Positions 1-5,367 of a DNA stretch of 8,431 nt are shown in pieces. The stretch spans positions 1-8,431 of the forward strand of contig PKSZ01000132.1 of the NCBI GenBank assembly GCA_002869425.1, in the 5' to 3' direction. A program made the position numbers and the translations under genes. Source of the stretch: Marinilabiliales bacterium (GTDB lineage Bacteria; Bacteroidota; Bacteroidia; Bacteroidales; BM523). Within the stretch, counting starts at the first letter, position 1, and every line of letters begins with the position of its first letter. The notes beneath the pieces were generated by a model. It was not told where the DNA came from, made no database searches, and was given only the letters and a program-made list of their open reading frames with translations.

Positions 1-20
1 ACCAGTTGAGCTAAGGGACC
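1..20 (-). tRNA. tRNA gene, 5' end only (cut by window edge)
   Basis: Read on the minus strand from base 20, the sequence fits the 5' end of a tRNA: a seven-base acceptor strand GGTCCCT, then TA at positions 8-9, the D-stem strand GCTC, and a D-loop start AACTGGT with the conserved GG. The anticodon arm, T arm and 3' acceptor strand lie beyond the left edge, so the amino acid cannot be assigned. A Bacteroidota-type promoter lies about 30 bases upstream, which supports a real gene rather than a chance match. Only 20 bases are visible, which limits certainty. Confidence 0.75.
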
Positions 21-51
21 AATCTTTGTTCCTTACATTTGAAAGGGTGGA

Positions 52-82
52 CAAAAATAAGCAATCAGTTTAATATTTGCAA
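52..82 (-). promoter_or_regulatory. Candidate promoter for the tRNA gene
   Basis: On the minus strand there is TTG (82-80), 20 bases, then TATTTTTG (59-52). This matches the Bacteroidota primary sigma pattern TTG-N19-21-TAnnTTTG exactly. Transcription would begin near base 46, leaving a leader of about 25 bases before the tRNA 5' end at base 20. It sits directly behind the mtnP stop codon, so the tRNA may also receive read-through from the mtn operon, since no convincing terminator lies between them. Confidence 0.55.
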
Positions 83-98
83 TCTTTTTTTAAACCCA

Positions 99-848
99 TT
101 ATATCCCTTGTGATAAGGCCTTAGATATCAGCTGAATAACCTTGTCCACATTGTTGTTAAATACTTCTATCACCTCTTCCCAGCTAACAGGATTTTCATC
201 TTCTTTCCAACAGTCATAATCAGTGCTCATGGCTATGGATGCGTATGGTATTTCGGCTTCGTTTGCAATGATACATTCTGGCGCTGTGCTCATATTGATG
301 ATATCAGCACCCCACTGTCTGTACATATGAGATTCTGCTTTGGTTGAAAATCTTGGTCCTTCAATCGTAACTACTGTTCCCGTTTTATGATAAGTTATAC
401 CTTGTTGATCAGCAATTGAAATCAGTGAAGATCGTAGATGCTCATCAAATGGTTTAGCCATGGGGGTATGTTTCATTTCTCCAGGAGGAAACTCATCAAA
501 AAGACTAACACGACGATTTTTTGTGAAATCGATAAATTGATCAGGAAAGACAATATCTCCGCGCTTTATTTGCTCTCTTAGACTACCACATGCAGTTGTT
601 GCAATAATATGTGTACATCCCAATTCTTTTAATGCAATAATATTTGCTGCGTTATTGATATTGTGGGGCGGTATTTTGTGCTCAAAACCATGTCGGGAAA
701 TAATAGCGATATCTGATCTTGCAATTTTGCCTGTAATAATTTTTGAGCTTGGTTCACCGTACTTTGTTTGTAGGGTAACATATTCCGGATTTTGCAAAAT
801 ATCCGGTTTCTCTAGTCCAGATCCTCCAATAATACCAATTTTGTTCAT
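99..848 (-). CDS. mtnP: S-methyl-5'-thioadenosine phosphorylase (MtnP)
   Basis: This 249-residue cytoplasmic enzyme should cleave 5'-methylthioadenosine with phosphate to adenine and 5-methylthioribose-1-phosphate; 5'-deoxyadenosine is a likely second substrate. Motifs of the PNP/MTAP family appear in order: GGSG (8-11), SRHG (51-54), TACGSL (85-90), GPRFSTKAE (164-172), INMS (185-188) and TDYDCWKE (209-216). The two Asp of the last motif (D210, D212) correspond to the adenine-recognising Asp pair of human MTAP, favouring MTA over hypoxanthine or guanine nucleosides. The frame stays open for 27 more codons upstream, but that part lies inside the aldolase gene. The ATG at 848, followed by the usual MNKIGIIGGSGLE start, is chosen. 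It begins one base after the aldolase stop (TAA-A-ATG), so it is probably translated from the same mRNA as the last gene of the operon. Confidence 0.93.
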   Translation of the reverse strand: MNKIGIIGGSGLEKPDILQNPEYVTLQTKYGEPSSKIITGKIARSDIAIISRHGFEHKIPPHNINNAANIIALKELGCTHIIATTACGSLREQIKRGDIVFPDQFIDFTKNRRVSLFDEFPPGEMKHTPMAKPFDEHLRSSLISIADQQGITYHKTGTVVTIEGPRFSTKAESHMYRQWGADIINMSTAPECIIANEAEIPYASIAMSTDYDCWKEDENPVSWEEVIEVFNNNVDKVIQLISKALSQGI

Positions 849-849
849 T

Positions 850-1449
850 TTATACTTTATTGTAATGTTTAAATGTAATTTCCAGTGCTTCCTGAACCGA
901 CTTTCCAAAGAAAAGCAATCCTTCTTCATGTCCCGCCATAACGATGGTATTTATTCCTGGTTTTGATCTAAGTAATGAAATAATCTCATATGCCATTTCA
1001 GGAGTTCCGTATTCTGTTGTTGATGAGGTCTTTGTTTCTGTCTTCAGAAGTTTCTTCCAGAGCTTATTATGATGAATATGAATCACAGCTTTAACATCAG
1101 GCAGCTCATTGTATATTACTGCATGGCTCATAGATTCTGAAGAGGCTTTTATAGAACCAATACAATTTACGGTATTCTTTTCTATGTTTACAGACTGAAC
1201 AATTGAAAATTCTTTTGTACTAAGGTGTTTAAGTTGACCGGTAGCCGAACCTGTTATAATAAACTGATTACCGTCAATTTGTTTACTGATATTGCCAAAT
1301 CCAATGCCATTTGAATATACTCCAATTAAATTGTGCTTTTTTAAGATGGTTCTGGCTTGATTTAGTTCTTTAATTTTCTCTGAATCAATTAAGTTATCTT
1401 CAGCTCTCCAATTGCAGTGGAATTTAATGTAACCTTCATCTATTGGCAT
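850..1449 (-). CDS. Class II aldolase/adducin family enzyme, probable 5-methylthioribulose-1-phosphate (5-deoxyribulose-1-phosphate) aldolase
   Basis: The 199-residue protein has the class II aldolase (FucA-like) fold signature: GNIS (52-55) and ITGSATG (65-71) for phosphate binding, Glu105 in SSES as the likely catalytic acid/base, zinc ligands His124 and His126 in VIHIHH, and His174 in MAGHEEG as third ligand. All metal and catalytic positions of fuculose-1-phosphate aldolase are kept. Between mtnA and mtnP it most likely splits the MtnA product to dihydroxyacetone phosphate and 2-(methylthio)acetaldehyde, or acetaldehyde from the 5-deoxy substrate. The related dehydratase MtnB uses the same fold and cannot be excluded from sequence alone, but no mtnC, mtnD, mtnW or mtnX is nearby. 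The ATG at 1449 overlaps the mtnA stop (TAATG); a TTG two codons further upstream is possible but less likely. Confidence 0.82.
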   Translation of the reverse strand: MPIDEGYIKFHCNWRAEDNLIDSEKIKELNQARTILKKHNLIGVYSNGIGFGNISKQIDGNQFIITGSATGQLKHLSTKEFSIVQSVNIEKNTVNCIGSIKASSESMSHAVIYNELPDVKAVIHIHHNKLWKKLLKTETKTSSTTEYGTPEMAYEIISLLRSKPGINTIVMAGHEEGLLFFGKSVQEALEITFKHYNKV

Positions 1450-2552
1450 TAGCAACTTTTTTTTTCAGGAAACAGGCAACTGATACCTTCTTCGTTTGCT
1501 TTACAAATACCTCTTTCTGTTATTAAGCTTGTAACCAAACGAGCCGGCGTAACATCGAAACCGTAATTAACAGCTTTGCATTCCGAGTGCGATATTTGAA
1601 TGGTTTCCACTGTATTACCATTAATTCCTTCCATAAGCAGTACTTCTTTCTCGTCTCTTTTTTCAATGGGGATTTGTTTTACACCATCAGTTAAAGACCA
1701 ATCTATGGATGTTGATGGGGCAGCAACATAGAAGGGGATGTTATTATCTTTTGCAGCCAAAGCTTTAAGGTAAGTTCCTATTTTATTTGCAACATCACCT
1801 GTTATGGTTGTTCTGTCTGTTCCCACAATTACCATGTCAACCATTTGATGTTGCATCAAATGTCCGCCTGTATTATCTGCAATCAACGTATTGGGAATAC
1901 CATGTTGTGAAAGTTCCCAGGCTGTTAATCTTGCTCCCTGGTTTCGGGGTCTTGTTTCGTCTACCCAAACATGTACAGGGATGCCTTCATCGTGAGCCAT
2001 ATATATAGGAGCTGTTGCTGTTCCATAATCTACACAAGCCAGCCAGCCAGCATTACAATGTGTTAATATTTGAACTGGTTTGCCTGTTTTTTTATATTGT
2101 GTTTTTATTAAGTCTAAACCGTGTATACCTATCATCCGGCAATTTTCAATTTCTTGATTTCTAAGGTTTTCTGCATAATCTAGTGCAGCCTGAATTACCC
2201 TTTCTTTGCTGTTTTCTCTACAAATTTTTTCCATACTGCCATGTATGGCAAACTTAAGGTTAATGGCAGTGGGTCTTGCATGCAGAAGTTTTTGTGCTGC
2301 ATTACGTATGCTGGGAATTAAGTCGTTTTCCGGAGCATGGATGGAAGCAAGATAAACGCCATATGCTGCAGCTACGCCAATAAGGGGAGCTCCACGAACC
2401 CACATTTCTTTAATGGCCAACCGTATCTGGTTGCAACAAGTAAATGATTCAATACTGAATTCAAATGGTAATTTTCGTTGATCGATTATAGAAACTGATC
2501 TTTCATTTTCGTTCAGCCAGATCGTTGTATAATGTTTTTGATTAACAATCAT
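1449..2552 (-). CDS. mtnA: S-methyl-5-thioribose-1-phosphate isomerase (MtnA)
   Basis: This 367-residue aldose-ketose isomerase of the eIF2B-like/MtnA family converts 5-methylthioribose-1-phosphate to 5-methylthioribulose-1-phosphate, and probably handles the 5-deoxy analogue. Visible motifs are RGAP (53-56), THCNAG with the catalytic Cys166, VDETRPRNQGARLT (197-210), GTDR with the catalytic Asp246, GDVANKIGTY (252-261), and FDVTPARLVTSLITERG near the C terminus. Length is usual for the family. The motif reads GTDRTT where many MtnA proteins have GADR; both keep the Asp. It is the first gene of the mtnA-aldolase-mtnP operon. Near its 3' end a run of nine A (mRNA sense) encodes part of Glu-Lys-Lys just before the stop. 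The start at 2552 gives a normal N terminus and faces the HAD gene across a palindromic control region. Confidence 0.94.
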   Translation of the reverse strand: MIVNQKHYTTIWLNENERSVSIIDQRKLPFEFSIESFTCCNQIRLAIKEMWVRGAPLIGVAAAYGVYLASIHAPENDLIPSIRNAAQKLLHARPTAINLKFAIHGSMEKICRENSKERVIQAALDYAENLRNQEIENCRMIGIHGLDLIKTQYKKTGKPVQILTHCNAGWLACVDYGTATAPIYMAHDEGIPVHVWVDETRPRNQGARLTAWELSQHGIPNTLIADNTGGHLMQHQMVDMVIVGTDRTTITGDVANKIGTYLKALAAKDNNIPFYVAAPSTSIDWSLTDGVKQIPIEKRDEKEVLLMEGINGNTVETIQISHSECKAVNYGFDVTPARLVTSLITERGICKANEEGISCLFPEKKSC

Positions 2553-2572
2553 GAATTGTTTGATTCAATTGA

Positions 2573-2598
2573 TAAATTTGTAATGCATCATAAATTTA
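2573..2598. promoter_or_regulatory. 26-base imperfect palindrome overlapping candidate divergent -7 boxes
   Basis: The two 13-base arms, TAAATTTGTAATG and CATCATAAATTTA, are inverted copies matching at 11 of 13 positions, centred on ATGCAT. The left end contains TAAATTTG (2573-2580), a perfect TAnnTTTG -7 box for the plus-strand HAD gene. The right end, read on the minus strand, gives TAAATTTA (2598-2591), a near match for mtnA. A convincing -33 TTG at about 20 bases is not seen on either side, which is common where an activator or repressor acts. The placement between divergent genes suggests an operator for a dimeric regulator; the regulator is unknown. Confidence 0.4.
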
Positions 2599-2603
2599 CG
2601 AAT

Positions 2604-3239
2604 ATGTTGAAGAACCTTGATGGAATAAGAAATATTATTTTTGATTTTGGCGGTGTTATTATTGATCTTGACTTTTCCAGAACCGAAAAAGCTTTTAAAA
2701 AACTATCCATTCCCGACTTCAAGGGAAAAATGAATCAGGCAGTTGAGGGAGAATTATTTATGGATTTTGAAAAGGGACTGATTTCTCCCAATGACTTTAG
2801 GAACAAGTTAAGATACCTGGCAGAAAGAAATATATCTGATAAGGAAATTGATGATGCCTGGAATCAGTTAATTCTGGATATTCCCGAAAAACGAATCAAT
2901 CTTTTATTAAAACTAAGGGAGAAATATCAGTTGTTTTTACTTAGCAACTCCAATATTATTCACTACGAGTTTTACACAAATAATTTAAAAAAACGACATG
3001 GATTTAACTCTTTGGATGACTTGTTTGATAAAACATTCTTTTCTTTTAATTTAAAAATGTATAAACCAGGTCCAGAAATTTATAAAACTGTAATCGATAA
3101 AGCGGGAATTAAATCCGAAGAGTCTTTGTTTATTGACGATAATGTAATTAATCTTGAAGGAGCTCAAAAACTGGGTATAAAAACATTACACTCACCTCAG
3201 GATGTTGAGATATCTGAACAGTTGTTGGATTTAATTTGA
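2604..3239 (+). CDS. HAD superfamily subfamily IA phosphatase, YihX-like
   Basis: This 211-residue cytoplasmic hydrolase resembles E. coli YihX (glucose-1-phosphate phosphatase) in length and motif order. Motif I is IIFDFGGVIIDLD with nucleophile Asp14; Gly stands at the +2 position where many HAD phosphatases have Asp, as in YihX-type proteins. Motif II is LLSNSN (112-117), motif III is Lys154 in YKPGPEIY, and motif IV is FIDDN with Asp178 and Asp179. A small helical C1 cap occupies roughly residues 24-95. The frame is open from ATGs at 2532 and 2583, but the first lies within mtnA and the second within the palindrome; 2604 gives the normal spacing to motif I. It is divergent from the mtn operon and convergent with the next gene (6-base gap). 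The substrate is unknown; a sugar phosphate is likely, and a link to the neighbouring shunt is possible but unproven. Confidence 0.85.
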   Translation: MLKNLDGIRNIIFDFGGVIIDLDFSRTEKAFKKLSIPDFKGKMNQAVEGELFMDFEKGLISPNDFRNKLRYLAERNISDKEIDDAWNQLILDIPEKRINLLLKLREKYQLFLLSNSNIIHYEFYTNNLKKRHGFNSLDDLFDKTFFSFNLKMYKPGPEIYKTVIDKAGIKSEESLFIDDNVINLEGAQKLGIKTLHSPQDVEISEQLLDLI

Positions 3240-3245
3240 TAGGAA

Positions 3246-4037
3246 TTACTTAACAGTAATCTGTTCCATTGTATTGTCAAAATTGACAAAGTACTTGCCC
3301 TTGTCGAGCTTGCTAACATCTACATCTTTCCCAAATCCTTTTTTCACAATATTTCCATAGTAATCATAAATTTCATACATGGTTTCCATTGTGAATTCAA
3401 GCTTGTCGTCAACTCTTTTCGATTCGAGAGAAACCGGAGGACTCATGGATCTGAACGTAACTTCATCAGAATAGCGAGGCTTTTTTGTATAGTCAACCTG
3501 CTTAACCCGGAATTTATTTTCTCCGGAATGAGGTTTTACTGTTGTACTGTAGTTATTATTTGTAGGTGTTCCTTTTCCTTCTATCTCTGCAACTTTAACC
3601 CATTTGTTCCAGCGAAATTGTTCAACAATAAATGGTAGTTTTCCTGCTTCTCCGCTTGTGCTCCATTTTAGTGTACCATCCTTTTCAACATTGATAGATG
3701 TTAAGTTGTAGGTGCTTTTGGGCTTTAATACTTCAGGGTTTAGTACTTTGGGCTTGCAATTATCTTTGTGTTTAATCTCAACAACAAGCTTGTCTCCAAG
3801 TTGAAGTTGAAACATTGATAAGTCTATCTCAAAAGCACTGGAGTTGATTTCATCCGTTGTAATTTGTCCGTTCACGGTAACTTCATATACACAAAAACCA
3901 ACGCCGGATGCAGCAAAAGGGTTAACCACATAAAGGTTTTTTCCCTGAAAAATTCCGTCCATTTTAATAACTCCTGCTTTTGCAAAAGAGAAGCTAAGCA
4001 GAAAAGACAAAATGAATACGGTAAATATTTTCCTCAT
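3246..4037 (-). CDS. Exported protein with fibronectin-like module and type IX secretion-like C-terminal domain
   Basis: The protein has 263 residues from the ATG at 4037; a TTG seven codons upstream is less likely because MRKIFTVFILSFLLSFSFAKA is a clean signal peptide. Residues 22-105 form a beta-rich domain I do not recognise, with two Cys (49 and 94) that could pair outside the cytoplasm. Residues about 107-197 resemble the Ig/Fn3-like module common in Bacteroidota secreted proteins: LKWST, PFIVEQ, then FRVKQVDYTKKPRYS. The last 45 residues, with EIYDYYGNIV, DVSKLDKGKYFV and final ITVK, match the pattern of type IX sorting domains (IYD..G..V ... IDVS.L.KG.Y). I infer passage through the Sec system and then the type IX system to the cell surface or medium. 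The function is unknown. It lies alone between a convergent and a divergent neighbour. Confidence 0.78.
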   Translation of the reverse strand: MRKIFTVFILSFLLSFSFAKAGVIKMDGIFQGKNLYVVNPFAASGVGFCVYEVTVNGQITTDEINSSAFEIDLSMFQLQLGDKLVVEIKHKDNCKPKVLNPEVLKPKSTYNLTSINVEKDGTLKWSTSGEAGKLPFIVEQFRWNKWVKVAEIEGKGTPTNNNYSTTVKPHSGENKFRVKQVDYTKKPRYSDEVTFRSMSPPVSLESKRVDDKLEFTMETMYEIYDYYGNIVKKGFGKDVDVSKLDKGKYFVNFDNTMEQITVK

Positions 4038-4074
4038 CCCAATGTAGGTTTTTATCAAGAAACGAATATAATAT

Positions 4075-4082
4075 CAAAATTA
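4075..4082 (-). promoter_or_regulatory. Candidate -7 box for the exported protein gene
   Basis: On the minus strand TAATTTTG matches the Bacteroidota -7 consensus TAnnTTTG and would place transcription about 30 bases before the ATG at 4037. No TTG stands at the expected 19-21 bases upstream (the nearest is at about 12), so this is a half-supported call. The rest of the 177-base divergent gap (4038-4214) is very AT-rich. On its plus side there are only weak boxes, TAATTTTA (4169-4176) and TAACTTTA (4177-4184), for the lipoprotein gene. Confidence 0.3.
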
Positions 4083-4214
4083 ATAAAATCAAAACAAAGA
4101 AATAGCTTTTACATATTAAATAATTTCAAATTTGAGAATTATTTTCATCGGATTTCCATGCGAATCATTAATTTTATAACTTTATCTAATTATGCATAAA
4201 AGGCTTAAATAATT

Positions 4215-5306
4215 ATGAAAGGAACAATAATATTTTGTTGTCTGGTTTTGTTTTTTCTTGTTTCCTGTGGTTCTTCAGATAAGGTGAATGAAAGGAAGGG
4301 CAATGAAAATAAGTTTGGAGGAACATTACGAATAAACGAAACAGACTTATTGTTAACGACTTATCCTCCATCTGCCAATGATAAAGTTTCTTCACATATT
4401 ATCTCTCAGGTATATGATGGTTTGGTAAAGTATGATCCAAATAATTTGAGTATTGTTCCTGCAATTGCCAAAAGATGGGAAATTGATACTTCAGGAACGG
4501 TTTACACATTTTATCTTCGCGATAATGTATATTTTCATGATAACCCGTGCTTTAAAGGCGGAAAGGGCAGAAAAGTTACAGCTGAAGATTTTAAGTTCTC
4601 TTTTGAGTTGCTTAGCTCTCAATCAGAAGAAAACAATCGCTTTAATGGTACCATTGATCAGATAAAAGGTGCGAAGAAATTTTATGAAGCGAGTGCAATG
4701 GGTCGTCCGGGTTTTGATATTGAAGGTGTTGAAGTGGTTTGTGATACTGTGCTGAAATTGCATCTTGAGAAGGAAAATCCATTATACATTTATCTGTTGG
4801 CAGATATTTCTGCTGTGGTGCTTCCCTGGGAAGCAATTGAAGAGTATGGAACAGGCTCAGGTGTGGGATCAGGGCCTTTTATTCTTGAAAACCTACCGCC
4901 TAAAGGAGAGAATCTTGTATTAACCCGAAACAACAAGTACTATCTACAGGACGAGCAGGGAAATTATTTACCCTATCTTGATACTATAATCATTTCATTT
5001 GAACCAACTACAGTAAAGGAACTTACCATGTTTGAACAGGGGAAATTGGATATTATTACAGGCTTAACAGGTGATTATATTCCCGACTTTATTGCTGAAA
5101 ATATTTCTCGTTTTGAATCAAATCCACCTGAATTTATTATTGATGGTTCAGATGATTTTGCTGCGTATGAACTTTATAATATCAGGAAATCAGATGTTTA
5201 TAATTTCTTTAGTAATCGCATGAATGTTCTTGATTTATCTATTGTTTATAAAGGAGATCCCCAGGAATTAACAAAGGAGGAAGAGGAACAGGCTACAGAA
5301 TTATAG
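4215..5306 (+). CDS. Lipoprotein related to family 5 solute-binding (OppA/DppA-like) proteins, shortened
   Basis: The 363-residue protein begins with a lipoprotein signal peptide: hydrophobic residues 5-16, then the lipobox LVSC with Cys18 as the lipidated residue. Residues about 35-300 look like the first part of an SBP_bac_5 peptide/nickel-binding protein: GGTLRI, ISQVYDGLVKYD (63-74), IVPAIAKRWEI, TVYTFYLRDNVYFHD (95-109), VTAEDFKFSFE, GSGPFIL (218-224), LTRNNKYY and FEQGKLDIITGL (273-284). Family members usually have 500 or more residues; here the second lobe is missing. The end, residues 334-345 (NRMNVLDLSIVY), resembles the extreme C terminus of full-length relatives, suggesting an in-frame internal deletion of roughly 180-200 residues near 310-325. 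It ends in an acidic tail (KEEEEQ). Without the second lobe, normal clamshell binding is doubtful. No ABC permease or ATPase gene is adjacent. It is followed at 61 bases by the MORN gene on the same strand. Confidence 0.8.
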   Translation: MKGTIIFCCLVLFFLVSCGSSDKVNERKGNENKFGGTLRINETDLLLTTYPPSANDKVSSHIISQVYDGLVKYDPNNLSIVPAIAKRWEIDTSGTVYTFYLRDNVYFHDNPCFKGGKGRKVTAEDFKFSFELLSSQSEENNRFNGTIDQIKGAKKFYEASAMGRPGFDIEGVEVVCDTVLKLHLEKENPLYIYLLADISAVVLPWEAIEEYGTGSGVGSGPFILENLPPKGENLVLTRNNKYYLQDEQGNYLPYLDTIIISFEPTTVKELTMFEQGKLDIITGLTGDYIPDFIAENISRFESNPPEFIIDGSDDFAAYELYNIRKSDVYNFFSNRMNVLDLSIVYKGDPQELTKEEEEQATEL

Positions 5307-5367
5307 TATAGGGCATTTCGTTTCGTTTCAATTTACAGTAAGTGATACTTTTTTATATCTTTAAAAC

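Noticed and set aside
52..82. Possible terminator after mtnP (GCAA...TTGC then TTATTTTT on the minus strand)
   Set aside because: It has a four-pair stem with a long loop; the same bases are better explained as the tRNA promoter.
655..966. A 103-codon plus-strand frame opposite the mtnP/aldolase junction
   Set aside because: It is antisense to two well-supported enzymes and has no protein motif.
3864..4199. A 111-codon plus-strand frame opposite the exported-protein gene and its upstream gap
   Set aside because: It lies antisense to a clear signal peptide and conserved domain and has no recognisable protein character.
5317..5332. Short TTTCG tandem repeat upstream of the MORN gene
   Set aside because: Barely two full copies; no sign of a functional or phase-variable tract.
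5335..5354. Possible terminator after the lipoprotein gene (AAGT-GAT-ACTT followed by T residues)
   Set aside because: The stem is only four A/T-rich pairs, too weak to call; it may equally be leader sequence of the MORN gene.
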